Below are positions 54,044-62,684 of a stretch of DNA of 64,000 nucleotides, one piece after another. The stretch is from positions 12,134 through 76,133 of the forward strand of contig DDCZ01000055.1 in NCBI GenBank assembly GCA_002336485.1. Reading direction: 5' to 3'. This DNA is from Flavobacteriales bacterium UBA1993. Its GTDB lineage: Bacteria; Bacteroidota; Bacteroidia; Flavobacteriales_G; Salibacteraceae. A program made the position numbers and the translations under genes. The notes below the pieces were generated by a model. It had not been told where the DNA came from and did not search any database. It saw nothing but the letters and a program-made list of their open reading frames with translations. Each line of letters opens with the position of its first letter. The stretch's first letter is position 1.

Positions 54044-55474
54044 ATGAATAGAATCCTTGCAACCCTGCTGTTGCTGGTAGTTGTCAGTTCAGCGTCACTA
54101 TTTTCTCAACATCCAGCAGACACACCTCTCTCACTGGCAATGGCAAAAATGGAGCAAGAAGGTGCGCTCAAGTCTGGATCCTTCTCCATGTCAGCAGTGA
54201 ATCTGGATAATGGACAGGCAATAGTTGATCACTATGCTCAACGCAGCATGGTGCCAGCATCAATTATGAAAATCGTTACCACCGCTGTTGCGCTTGAAAA
54301 GCTTGGGCCAAACTTTCAGTTTAAAACACCTGTCTCAGGCGTTAAAAACCCAGAAACCGGATTATTGAATGGGAACATCTACATCCAAGCTTCGGGTGAT
54401 CCTACGCTTCAATCGAAGTACTACAGTTCAATGCCTTCATCAATAGATCAAATTGCGGAAGCACTTCAGGGTAATGGCAAAAACAAAGGAATCCTGATTG
54501 TTGATGCCTCCATCTTTGGTAAATACAACACTCCTAGAGGTTGGGTTTGGGAGGACATGGGCAACTATTTTGGATCCACTCCAAGTGCTTTAATGTGGCG
54601 TGACAACATGATCAAAGTGTTCCTGAACTCCAGTCAAGTAGGCAATCCTGTCATGCTTAGCCCGAAAACGAAAGGGCTTGACGGTTACACCTTAGATCTA
54701 AGTATTGAATCCTCTTCATCAAGCCGAGACGATGCATGGTTTTTCAGTTCTCCAAATTCGGATGTGATTTATGCTAAAGGTTCAATTCCATCGAATCGTG
54801 CTAATTTCCTAGTGAAGGCTTCTCACCCCGACCCCATGAACGGCTTCGCAAAAGAGGTGTTGAGTGAATCAAGGTTGGTGAATATGGAACCAAGAATCGA
54901 GTATACCCACATCGAAAGATCGAACCTAGAAACACTCACTACATTGGTTTCACCTCCGTTGACTGCGATAGTCAAACTCTGTAATATGAAAAGCATCAAC
55001 CTGTATGCAGAAGCACTAAACATCCAACTTGATGAAAAGGCTAAGGGAAAAACAGTGGAGGGAGGAATCGCCGCGATAGAAAGTCATTTAAAGGGAAAGC
55101 AAGTGAACTTACGTGGAGTTCGTATAATGGATGGGAGCGGATTGTCGCCTCTAAACAGAATGACTGCTGAAGCCATGACTGGCATATTAGCCTTGGCGTA
55201 TAGATCAGACGTGAAAGAAGATTTTTTGGGAAGCCTGCCAGTGGCGGGTCAGTCTGGAACGTTAGCAAGATACTTCAAGGGAACAAAGGCGGATGGCAAC
55301 GTTAGAGCTAAGAGTGGAACAATGTCAGGGGTTCGAAACTACGCGGGTTACCTGACCAACCGACATGGCGAGACCGTTGCTTTTTGCATCATGCTAAACG
55401 ACTATGACGAATCACGAAAAACTCAGGTAATGCAGCGTATTGAGGAAATTCTAGTTGCGATTATCGAACAATAA
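54044..55474 (+). CDS. dacB: D-alanyl-D-alanine carboxypeptidase/endopeptidase (PBP4-type)
   Basis: 476 residues. Signal peptide to about LFSQ. SxxK at MVPASIMKIV (S73, K76), SxN at SINLYAE and KSG (usual KTG) at VRAKSGTMSG, with a PBP4-type insertion domain between. It trims peptidoglycan cross-links in the periplasm. It is a plus-strand island between minus-strand genes, so it splits the paa genes rather than belonging to them. Confidence 0.93.
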   Translation: MNRILATLLLLVVVSSASLFSQHPADTPLSLAMAKMEQEGALKSGSFSMSAVNLDNGQAIVDHYAQRSMVPASIMKIVTTAVALEKLGPNFQFKTPVSGVKNPETGLLNGNIYIQASGDPTLQSKYYSSMPSSIDQIAEALQGNGKNKGILIVDASIFGKYNTPRGWVWEDMGNYFGSTPSALMWRDNMIKVFLNSSQVGNPVMLSPKTKGLDGYTLDLSIESSSSSRDDAWFFSSPNSDVIYAKGSIPSNRANFLVKASHPDPMNGFAKEVLSESRLVNMEPRIEYTHIERSNLETLTTLVSPPLTAIVKLCNMKSINLYAEALNIQLDEKAKGKTVEGGIAAIESHLKGKQVNLRGVRIMDGSGLSPLNRMTAEAMTGILALAYRSDVKEDFLGSLPVAGQSGTLARYFKGTKADGNVRAKSGTMSGVRNYAGYLTNRHGETVAFCIMLNDYDESRKTQVMQRIEEILVAIIEQ

Positions 55475-55483
55475 AAACCCGAT

Positions 55484-56041
55484 TTAGTGATCGTATCGAA
55501 GGCTAATCTTAAACGCAACTCCGTTTGGGTCGGTTCCTTCAATCATCTCTGGAAAACCTCCAACTGGGGTGTAATACCCAGCTACATTAAAGGAATAGAC
55601 AGGTTCGGGTTTAGGCACATCCAGATCCGCTAAGGTGATGCGCAACTCAGGATAGAAGTCACTGACCTTGACATCCATATTCTGCTTAAAAACATATTCG
55701 GTTTCCTTTGAATCAAAGTACCGTTCGTTGGATGAGAATAATATGTCTTGGCTTGTTCCAAGTCTGACTTGTAGGTGGATGTCGGGCAAATATGCCGTCG
55801 CCGTTGATGTGTCATCATCCCAGACCAATTCCAACACCTCTTCTGGGACATTTTCTAATTCTATTGAAGTAATGTGAATGGCTTTTGGCTTTGCTTGAAT
55901 GTTGCATTCCGATCCTAGATATCCTTCATCGCAAAGGCATCGTTGTTCCACACACGCTCCATTTTGACAGTTTTCAATTCCGCAATCAGCGCACCCGATG
56001 AGCAGAAACAGCAAACATGAATACAGTGATGCCCGGATCAT
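55484..56041 (-). CDS. EGF-like lipoprotein
   Basis: 185 residues. Lipobox LIGC (about 15), then a Cys-rich EGF-like module (CADCGIENCQNGACVEQRC, LCDEGYLGSEC). A beta domain of about 130 residues follows, with no recognised family. It starts immediately after the paaH stop, with no spacer, so it is transcribed with the paa genes, although its function is unlikely to be metabolic. Confidence 0.72.
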   Translation of the reverse strand: MIRASLYSCLLFLLIGCADCGIENCQNGACVEQRCLCDEGYLGSECNIQAKPKAIHITSIELENVPEEVLELVWDDDTSTATAYLPDIHLQVRLGTSQDILFSSNERYFDSKETEYVFKQNMDVKVSDFYPELRITLADLDVPKPEPVYSFNVAGYYTPVGGFPEMIEGTDPNGVAFKISLRYDH

Positions 56042-57199
56042 CTAACCTAGAAACTTTTGTCCAAATGCAGCCTTCTGTCTCAACAAAACACTTGCGCGAT
56101 ACCGCTCTTCGTGGTAGGCGAGGTACAATTTATCTAGGCCATCAAGCACTTTCTGAATGCCTTCTTCATCCGCCCATTGTAAAAGGCCTTTTGGATAGTT
56201 TACGCCCTTGGTCATGGCCAAGTCAATATCCTGTGCCGAAGCAATATTGAGATGCAGAGCATCTGCTGCTTCGTTCATCAGAAGGATTAGGATTCGCCAA
56301 ACTATGGCCTCGCCCACAACTTGATTCTTTTCGGGCTCGGGAGCAACAGCTCCCTCCTTGTAGTCGTAATAACCACGACCAGATTTTCTACCAAGGTATC
56401 CGGCCTCCATCATTCGTTTTTGCGTAAATGACGGCTTGTATCTTGGGTCGTAGTAAAAGGCTGTCCACACCGTTTCTGTTACGGTATAGTTGATGTCGTT
56501 GCCAATGTAATCCATGAGCTCGAATGGACCCATTCTAAAGCCTCCGATTTCTTTCATGGCCCAATCTATAGTGGCCATATCAGCGATGCCCTCTTCATAG
56601 ATCCTGATTGCTTCACCATAAAATGGCCGCGCCACTCGATTCACGATAAAACCAGGAGTGTCTTTGGTAACTACGGTTACCTTCTTCCAGCCATCAATCA
56701 GGTTTTTTGTCTGATCCAAAATATCAGAAGCTGTTTGTACTGCGGGAACAATCTCAACCAACGGCATCAATGGAGCAGGGTTAAAAAAGTGGACACCAAC
56801 TACTCGTTCAGGCCGTTGGCAGGAAGCCGCAATGGAGGCTATCGAAAGGGAGCTGGTGTTTGAGGCAAGGATGCAGGTATCCGAAACATGATCCTCAAGG
56901 GAGGAAAAAACACTTCGCTTCACGTCCAAATTCTCTACAATGGCTTCAATGACAAACCCACAGTTTTGGAATGATTGGTAGTCGCTCACACAGTTTATAC
57001 GCTCCTTAATGCCTTGCGCATCGGCCTCGGATAATCTACCCTTTTCAACCAAACGGGCCATGATCTTGGCCAATGCCTTCGTCGCTTTTTCCAAGGCCGC
57101 TTCATTGGTATCAAACAACCATACTTTATGTCCACTTTGAGCAGCCACTTGCGCAATTCCGCTTCCCATGGTACCTGCTCCTATTACTCCAATTTCCAT
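56042..57199 (-). CDS. paaH: 3-hydroxyacyl-CoA dehydrogenase, phenylacetate pathway
   Basis: 385 residues. NAD-binding GVIGAGTMGSGIAQVAA at the start, catalytic His in VVGVHFFNPAPLMPLVEIV, and the C-terminal domain with the helix pair DTPGFIVNRVARPF. It oxidises 3-hydroxyadipyl-CoA in phenylacetate breakdown (PaaH). The paaC-D-G-H order supports this over a fatty-acid role. Length slightly exceeds the 280-aa single-domain forms because of the added C-terminal extension. Confidence 0.88.
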   Translation of the reverse strand: MEIGVIGAGTMGSGIAQVAAQSGHKVWLFDTNEAALEKATKALAKIMARLVEKGRLSEADAQGIKERINCVSDYQSFQNCGFVIEAIVENLDVKRSVFSSLEDHVSDTCILASNTSSLSIASIAASCQRPERVVGVHFFNPAPLMPLVEIVPAVQTASDILDQTKNLIDGWKKVTVVTKDTPGFIVNRVARPFYGEAIRIYEEGIADMATIDWAMKEIGGFRMGPFELMDYIGNDINYTVTETVWTAFYYDPRYKPSFTQKRMMEAGYLGRKSGRGYYDYKEGAVAPEPEKNQVVGEAIVWRILILLMNEAADALHLNIASAQDIDLAMTKGVNYPKGLLQWADEEGIQKVLDGLDKLYLAYHEERYRASVLLRQKAAFGQKFLG

Positions 57200-57243
57200 T
57201 TTCTCCTTTTGATTTAATTCAACGATTAACCTGATCGCCCTGA

Positions 57244-58026
57244 TTATTCACCGGTAAAATTCGGTCGTCTTTTATCTAAAAATGCCTGAACGCCTTCCTT
57301 GAAATCGCTGGTGGCAGCAGCATGAGCTTGCACCTCGGCTTCTTCGGTAAGCTGGTCTTCTAATGCATTGTGAAATGATGCATTCAATAACCGCTTAGTA
57401 TAACCCAATCCTTTTGTTGGAAGCCGGGCCAATTTTTCTGCAATTTTCATTGCATCAGCTTCAAATGACTCGTCTTCAAACCACTTATATATCATGCCAA
57501 TTCGTTCGGCTTCCATTGCATCTACTTTGTCGGCGAGCATCATCAAGGCAGCCGCTTTTTGCCACCCAATTAGTCGGGGCAAAATGTATGTTCCACCCGA
57601 ATCTGGGATTAAACCTATGCTGCTAAACGCTTGGACAAAAACGGCTGATTTCTTCGCTACTACAATATCCGCGGCTAGTGCCACGTTGGCTCCGGCTCCA
57701 GCGGCCACGCCGTTTACAGCGCAAATAATTGGCTTTTCAATTGTACGCAACCGACGAATAATTGGATTGTAATGCTCCAGCACAATCTTCTTTATATCTG
57801 GCCCATCCGGATCAATGGCTTCCTGAAGATCTTGACCAGCGCAAAACGCCTTCCCTTCTGCAGTAATTAGAATGGACCGAACCGTTGAATTCGTTGCGCA
57901 TTCATCTAAAGCTGCTTGTGTGGCCATAGCCATTTCTTTATTGAAGCTGTTAAATACTGCGGGTCTGTTCAGCGTGATTTTTCCGACGTTTCCAATGACG
58001 TCAAGCGAAACTGTTTCTGAGGACAT
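57244..58026 (-). CDS. paaG: Enoyl-CoA hydratase/isomerase, phenylacetate pathway (PaaG-like)
   Basis: 260 residues, crotonase fold. The oxyanion-hole segments are KAFCAGQDLQEA and NGVAAGAGANVALAADI; GLIPDSGGTYILPRLIG lies in the active site. In phenylacetate operons PaaG opens the epoxide ring to an oxepin-CoA, while PaaF hydrates later; which of the two this is cannot be settled by eye, so the symbol is provisional. Lies 53 bp after paaD. Confidence 0.82.
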   Translation of the reverse strand: MSSETVSLDVIGNVGKITLNRPAVFNSFNKEMAMATQAALDECATNSTVRSILITAEGKAFCAGQDLQEAIDPDGPDIKKIVLEHYNPIIRRLRTIEKPIICAVNGVAAGAGANVALAADIVVAKKSAVFVQAFSSIGLIPDSGGTYILPRLIGWQKAAALMMLADKVDAMEAERIGMIYKWFEDESFEADAMKIAEKLARLPTKGLGYTKRLLNASFHNALEDQLTEEAEVQAHAAATSDFKEGVQAFLDKRRPNFTGE

Positions 58027-58079
58027 AGTCTTAAATAATAAGGATCAAAGAAAGTGATTTGGGAATGGCTTGAGGTTCC

Positions 58080-58571
58080 TCAAAGACATTTAAAATAGTC
58101 AAACGGCTCAAGGCAATCCTTGCATTTAAAGTGGGCCTTACACGGAGTAGACCCGAATTGGCTTACCATTATTGTATTGTTAGAGCCACATTGCGGACAA
58201 TTGATTTGTCTTTCATCACCCATGAGCGCGCGCTTGTCTGTTGACTCATCTGCAGGCGGGGCAACTCCGTATTTTTTGAGCTTTTCTTTGCCTGATTCCA
58301 ATATCATGGATGTTGACCAGGACGGAGATAAGACCGTTTTCACGTGAATCGGCTCCAGCTGTGCCTGCTTAAGGGCCTCGATAACAGAGTCTTCGATGAC
58401 TTGAGTTGCCGGACACCCACTATAGGTCGGCGTAATTTCAACGTTAAGCACACCATCGATATCTGTGACAGACCGTACAATGCCCAATTCAACAACGGAG
58501 ATAACCGGAATTTCTGGATCTTCAACCAGAGACAACGATTCCCATGCTTTGGACTCTCGCTCTGTCATCAC
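58080..58571 (-). CDS. paaD: 1,2-phenylacetyl-CoA epoxidase subunit PaaD
   Basis: 163 residues. An N-terminal SufT/MIP18-like domain (LVEDPEIPVISVVELGIV, TYSGCPATQVI) and a C-terminal cysteine cluster (INCPQCGSNN, CKAHFKCKDC) typical of PaaD. It is needed to mature the multicomponent monooxygenase (PaaABCE) that epoxidises phenylacetyl-CoA, probably by helping iron-sulfur cluster loading. Overlaps paaC by 4 bp. Confidence 0.93.
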   Translation of the reverse strand: MMTERESKAWESLSLVEDPEIPVISVVELGIVRSVTDIDGVLNVEITPTYSGCPATQVIEDSVIEALKQAQLEPIHVKTVLSPSWSTSMILESGKEKLKKYGVAPPADESTDKRALMGDERQINCPQCGSNNTIMVSQFGSTPCKAHFKCKDCLEPFDYFKCL

Positions 58572-59305
58572 CAGGTAGCGTCAGGGTAAGCACGAGGTAG
58601 GAACTGCATTTCCGCGAGGATAAAACCTAAGTATTCAGTGTGCTTTCCTGTTTTCCCGCCATCCTGCATCCACTCATCCGCTGGCATCATCAGGGTCGCT
58701 TCTTCCAAGATTACCTTCACGTTCTTCATCCAAGTATCCTTCAACCCCGTGGGCAAAATGCCTTCTTCATACCTAGCTGGCATAAATGCCTCGCCTGTGT
58801 AGAACCAAATGTCATCGATTGCACGCTGCATTTTTTCTTTACTCTCCGCTGTTCCATCGCCAAGTCGAACAACCCATTCGGAGCTCCATCGCTTGTGGTA
58901 GGTGACTTCTTTCAGAGCCTTTTGAGCAATTTCTTTAAGTCTGTCATTGGATGAATTCGATAATTCAGATAACAGAAGGAAGTGCCATTGATCGAAAAAG
59001 AATTGTCGCGCAATCGAATCGGCAAAGTCTCCATTCGGAATTTCGGTAATCAGTAAGTTTTTGAAATCCAACACATCACGCTTGTAAGCGAGGTGATCAT
59101 GGTCATTACCCTTGCCTTCTAATTCGGCTGCCAGGTCTAAATACATCTTTGCCTGACCTATAAGGTCCAAGGCAATATTTGTCATGGCAATATCTTGCTC
59201 TAGTACAGGGCCATGGCCACACCACTCACTTATTCTGTGACCTAAAATTAGCGCGTTGTCACCAAGGTGAAGCGCTACGTTCATTAAATTATTGTTCTCA
59301 CTCAT
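58568..59305 (-). CDS. paaC: 1,2-phenylacetyl-CoA epoxidase structural subunit PaaC
   Basis: 245 residues, ferritin-like helical fold. ALDLIGQAKMYLDLAAEL, ITEIPNGDFADSIARQFFFD, EVTYHKRWSSEW and the terminal PRAYPDATW are PaaC landmarks. PaaC is the structural partner of catalytic PaaA, which is not in the window. A fair promoter lies directly upstream (59330-59363), so this is the first gene of its transcript. Confidence 0.94.
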   Translation of the reverse strand: MSENNNLMNVALHLGDNALILGHRISEWCGHGPVLEQDIAMTNIALDLIGQAKMYLDLAAELEGKGNDHDHLAYKRDVLDFKNLLITEIPNGDFADSIARQFFFDQWHFLLLSELSNSSNDRLKEIAQKALKEVTYHKRWSSEWVVRLGDGTAESKEKMQRAIDDIWFYTGEAFMPARYEEGILPTGLKDTWMKNVKVILEEATLMMPADEWMQDGGKTGKHTEYLGFILAEMQFLPRAYPDATW

Positions 59306-59329
59306 TTATTGGCGGGTTCATTGATGACT

Positions 59330-59363
59330 CAAAAGTAGTATTAGCAAAATATAGTTAAGCAAA
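59330..59363 (-). promoter_or_regulatory. Candidate promoter of the paaCDGH operon
   Basis: Minus strand TACTTTTG (59330-59337) matches TAnnTTTG exactly. TTTG (59360-59363) lies 22 bp upstream, within the accepted spacing. The -7 box ends about 25 bp before the paaC ATG. The same octamer occurs before der. Confidence 0.45.
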
Positions 59364-59439
59364 CAATAATCAGGCATAAATGGTTCATTGGCTGCGCAAT
59401 TCCTCTTAACTTTACCAGTTCAGAAAAAGCTAGACGATT

Positions 59440-60219
59440 ATGAAAAGAATTTACGCACTGTTGATGGCCCTGCTACCGCTCCTTGGAACGGCCCAATATA
59501 CTGTTGAAGCAGACCATGACACATTGAAAATGGCAGAAGTTGGTGACGATGTTGAATTTCACCATTATGTCAAAAACCCAACTAACGATAGCGTTGAACT
59601 AAAGTGGCGGTTGTTTCCAACTTTCACCGGAGTTCAAGATTGGGAAGATTACGTATGTGAGGGCATTCTCCTTTGTTTCCCATCAAGCGTTCGATCTCAT
59701 GAATTCACAGTCTATTCTGGCGACTCAGTTGAAATCTTTCATCACGTTGAAGCCAAGAATATGGCAGGCACAGGAGAAAGCCAGATATGTTTCTTCGATC
59801 CTAGCGACTCGGTAAACACGTTGAATTGTGTGACCGTTGCTGTGGAAGCCGTGATGCCAGATACCCTTGAAATCTATATTGATGGCAAGGCGGTCTACGT
59901 TATCGATGGTGACTCATTTGAAATCTACAAAGGCGAGTACGCAACTTTAGGTTTGGAAGATGTTGAATTTGAAACGGAACTTGGTCAGAACACGCCAAAT
60001 CCGTTTAATGAATCAACGACCATCAACTATTCGCTTAACGCAAACGGCGGAGAGATTGTGATCTATGACCTAACGGGTAAGTTGATCCAGAAGCACGTAT
60101 TACATGCACAAACAGGTAAGATTCGTGTTGGAGGAGACCTTCAAGCCGGACTTTACTTCTACTCTCTATACAGCAATGGTGAACACATCGACACCAAGCG
60201 TATGCAGGTATTGGACTAA
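59440..60219 (+). CDS. Small secreted protein with T9SS type A tag
   Basis: 259 residues. Signal peptide MKRIYALLMALLPLLGTAQ. A beta-sandwich mature part (VEFHHYVKNPTNDSVELKWR; ICFFDPSDSVNTLNCVTVAV) and a T9SS tag (GQNTPNPFNESTTINYSL to KRMQVLD). The fold resembles the DUF-type domain that binds partner chains in Bacteroidota surface proteins; no name assigned. The next gene is its paralogue. Confidence 0.85.
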   Translation: MKRIYALLMALLPLLGTAQYTVEADHDTLKMAEVGDDVEFHHYVKNPTNDSVELKWRLFPTFTGVQDWEDYVCEGILLCFPSSVRSHEFTVYSGDSVEIFHHVEAKNMAGTGESQICFFDPSDSVNTLNCVTVAVEAVMPDTLEIYIDGKAVYVIDGDSFEIYKGEYATLGLEDVEFETELGQNTPNPFNESTTINYSLNANGGEIVIYDLTGKLIQKHVLHAQTGKIRVGGDLQAGLYFYSLYSNGEHIDTKRMQVLD

Positions 60220-60238
60220 ATAAAACAAGACGAAAAGA

Positions 60239-60264
60239 AAAGCTCTGGCAACAGGGCTTTTTTT
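60239..60264 (+). terminator. Terminator between the two T9SS paralogues
   Basis: AAAGCTCTG (60239-60247) pairs with CAGGGCTTT (60252-60260), with one G-T pair and GCAA loop, followed by seven Ts. A clear plus-strand intrinsic terminator, so the downstream paralogue should have its own promoter. Confidence 0.85.
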
Positions 60265-60343
60265 ATGCCCAGTTGCTTCGTAGCAATCCACGGAAGCTAT
60301 CAGTGATGGACATGCGACGGAACGGAATCAATACCTTTGATTC

Positions 60344-61120
60344 ATGCGATGGACAATCTGTATGTTTCTGGTGCTGAGTTCTTTTTGTGGACAATCTCAA
60401 TTTTCGGTTGACTTTGATCCGGATACAAATAGGAATGCCGAAGTATTTGAGAGTGTTGAGTTCGAGTATGTCGTGAAGAACGAAACCGACAGTATTCTCG
60501 AATTAAAATGGAGGCGCTTCTCAGATTGGAGCAGCACGACTGATTGGTGGGAATATTTGATAGAATTCAGCTATTGTGGTATCCTATCTCCATCGTTTTC
60601 ATTCATTATCCAGCCCAATGACTCATTGATCTGGTGGCATCGTGTGGAACTGGATGAAGGTGATGGTTCTGGGTCCAGTACGGTTTGTTTTTTTGAACCT
60701 AAGGATTCGCTCAATACCGTTACATGCGGCACTGTTACCGTCAACGCCATTTACCCTGACACCTATAGAGTTTATGTAGACACTGGATTCGTTTACGTCA
60801 TTAATGGAGACACGCACATCATCTACGAAGGTGAGTACGCCCCGCTTGGAATTGATATGAACTCAGAACAGCAATCTGATCTGAGTCAGAACGTGCCGAA
60901 CCCTTTCATGGGAAGTACGAATATCAATTATTCGCTGGAAGGGTCTGAAGGAGAGCTACTGATCCATGACATTAAGGGAAACCTAGTTCTAGAGCATAGA
61001 CTCCACAACCAACATGGAACGATTCACGTGGGCCATGGACTGAAACCCGGAATCTATATCTACACCTTATTCGATGACGGAGAGCCGATCGACACCAAGC
61101 GTATGCAGGTTTTAGAATAA
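60344..61120 (+). CDS. Small secreted protein with T9SS type A tag, paralogue
   Basis: 258 residues. Signal peptide MRWTICMFLVLSSFCGQSQ. Parallel features to the copy at 59440: VEFEYVVKNETDSILELKWR, VCFFEPKDSLNTVTCGTVTV, SQNVPNPFMGSTNINYSL and the identical ending IDTKRMQVL. Sequences match along the whole length but with many substitutions, so this is an old tandem duplication, now with divergent surfaces. Confidence 0.85.
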   Translation: MRWTICMFLVLSSFCGQSQFSVDFDPDTNRNAEVFESVEFEYVVKNETDSILELKWRRFSDWSSTTDWWEYLIEFSYCGILSPSFSFIIQPNDSLIWWHRVELDEGDGSGSSTVCFFEPKDSLNTVTCGTVTVNAIYPDTYRVYVDTGFVYVINGDTHIIYEGEYAPLGIDMNSEQQSDLSQNVPNPFMGSTNINYSLEGSEGELLIHDIKGNLVLEHRLHNQHGTIHVGHGLKPGIYIYTLFDDGEPIDTKRMQVLE

Positions 61121-61152
61121 AAAAAGCCTGATAGCAAAATGCTACCAGGCTC
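61121..61152. terminator. Convergent terminator
   Basis: AGCCTGATAGC and GCTACCAGGCT pair with one mismatch around AAAAT. On the minus strand it ends in a T run (AAAAAAA on the plus strand at 61118-61125), serving the prohibitin gene. The plus side has fewer Ts. Confidence 0.72.
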
Positions 61153-61174
61153 TGATTCTTTTATGAAAGTCGAA

Positions 61175-61996
61175 TTAATTATCTCCGAGGATCAGCGGCA
61201 TTCCGTCTTGACCTCCAATAATAACAACCTTAGAGTTCTCTGATTTGGATAACTCCAATGTGGCTTCGATGCCCCGCATCTTTAAAAGCGCACTCGTCAA
61301 ACTGCTATTAATAATGTCATTCGCTGCGGCTTCACCTTCAGCGGCAATACGCTTTCTTTCAGCCTCACTCTTTTCCTTATCCAATCGAAATTGGTACGCT
61401 AAAGCCTGTTGCTCCTGCTCCAACTTATTTTCAATCGCCTGCTTGATCTGCGCAGGTAAGTTTATCGAACGAATCAGTAGCGCTTTCATTTGAATGTTAT
61501 TCTCAGAAAGTACATTGCCTGTTTCGTCCTTAATTGCATTTTCAACTTCAGAACGTTTTGTAGAGTATATCTCCTCGGCTGAGTAGCGACCCATAACCTG
61601 TCGGACAGAAGAGCGCACCTCTGGGATCACCAGCTTTTCAATGTATGATCGATTGAATTTTTCGTGGATGTATCCAATCTTGTCAAACAATGGATAGAAA
61701 CGAACGGTGACGTCCACCGATATGGATAATCCATTCTTATCCAATACATCCATTTTCTCTTCTTCTTTCGATTCAGATACTTCATAGACATATACTTCAT
61801 TCCAAGGTGCCTTAAAGTGCAGACCTGGTGTCTTTATATCATCGTTATCTAGGCCTCCAGAAAATTTATAGAAAACTACCCCTCTTTCCGTTGCTTGAAT
61901 GGTATAGAAGAGACTTGAAGAAAAAGCGAAGAGAAAGATGAGGCCAAATACGACCGCGACGGCTAAAATTACTTTACGATTATCCAATTGATCCAT
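61175..61996 (-). CDS. Prohibitin/SPFH family membrane protein
   Basis: 273 residues. An N-terminal helix (VILAVAVVFGLIFLFAFSS) is followed by the PHB/SPFH domain at about 35-200 (ATERGVVFYKFSG, IPEVRSSVRQVMGRYSAEEI) and a coiled-coil stretch (KEKSEAERKRIAAEGEAAAN). SPFH proteins form ring scaffolds in the membrane and regulate proteases such as FtsH. No protease gene is next to it. Confidence 0.92.
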   Translation of the reverse strand: MDQLDNRKVILAVAVVFGLIFLFAFSSSLFYTIQATERGVVFYKFSGGLDNDDIKTPGLHFKAPWNEVYVYEVSESKEEEKMDVLDKNGLSISVDVTVRFYPLFDKIGYIHEKFNRSYIEKLVIPEVRSSVRQVMGRYSAEEIYSTKRSEVENAIKDETGNVLSENNIQMKALLIRSINLPAQIKQAIENKLEQEQQALAYQFRLDKEKSEAERKRIAAEGEAAANDIINSSLTSALLKMRGIEATLELSKSENSKVVIIGGQDGMPLILGDN

Positions 61997-62008
61997 GTTT
62001 AGTTATTG

Positions 62009-62030
62009 TTTGGACAATGGTAGGTCCAAA
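62009..62030. repeat. Short inverted repeat upstream of the prohibitin gene
   Basis: TTTGGAC (62009-62015) and GTCCAAA (62024-62030), 8 bp apart, 12 bp before the prohibitin ATG on the minus strand. It may be an operator or a leader hairpin. Only the symmetry is seen. Confidence 0.35.
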
Positions 62031-62235
62031 TAGGTGGAATAGCAAGAGAACTCGTATGGGCGGTTGGTTGGATTGATAAGCACGGCTTGAGGTGGATTAG
62101 ACTAGGGAGATTGTCTGGAACAATGTACGATGCACCTCCTCGAGCTAAGGCAGAATACAGTTATGTTATTCTAATATTGATAGAATCGATTTGACTTACG
62201 TCATCGCGAGTATTTTTGCGGATCAAACTCTATTT

Positions 62236-62679
62236 ATGAAGATTACTCGACTCGCATTTGCTGCATTGATCCTAACCCTTCCGTTGCTTTTTTCCTCATG
62301 TAGCAAGTACAAAGAGAATAAGTGGATATCTGTCATCCCGAAAGAGAAGCGCCTGTATGGAAACTGGGAAATGACATACTTGTCCCATGAGAGCTTGAAC
62401 GCAGTTGAAGTGGAATTCATATATGTTACGTTCAACGAAGACAACTCATTTCAATATTGGGCTAGTGGGGATGACGCGAACAATGGATGGTGGGATGAAG
62501 GGCTCTCTGGCACATGGCAGTGGGGGGATAAGAAAAGTAAGCTTGTCATGACTTTTGAGGACGGAACAACCGAAGATTGGGTCATTGACCGATTGCAAAT
62601 CGCAGATTTTTGGGTCGACATTCAGAGTTCAAAGTATCCGGGTGAACTCTACGTACAATTCTTTACCGATGGGGCATAA
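62236..62679 (+). CDS. Small lipoprotein, lipocalin-like
   Basis: 147 residues from ATG 62236 (MKITRLAFAALILTLPLLFS); the 15-codon upstream extension starts at an ATG but adds charged residues before the helix. Lipobox FSSC. The mature part has YGNWEMTYLSHES, FNEDNSFQYWASGDD and LSGTWQWGDKKSKLVMTFED, the pattern of lipocalin-like DUF domains that test a small hydrophobic ligand. Role unknown. Confidence 0.72.
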   Translation: MKITRLAFAALILTLPLLFSSCSKYKENKWISVIPKEKRLYGNWEMTYLSHESLNAVEVEFIYVTFNEDNSFQYWASGDDANNGWWDEGLSGTWQWGDKKSKLVMTFEDGTTEDWVIDRLQIADFWVDIQSSKYPGELYVQFFTDGA

Positions 62680-62684
62680 AAAAT

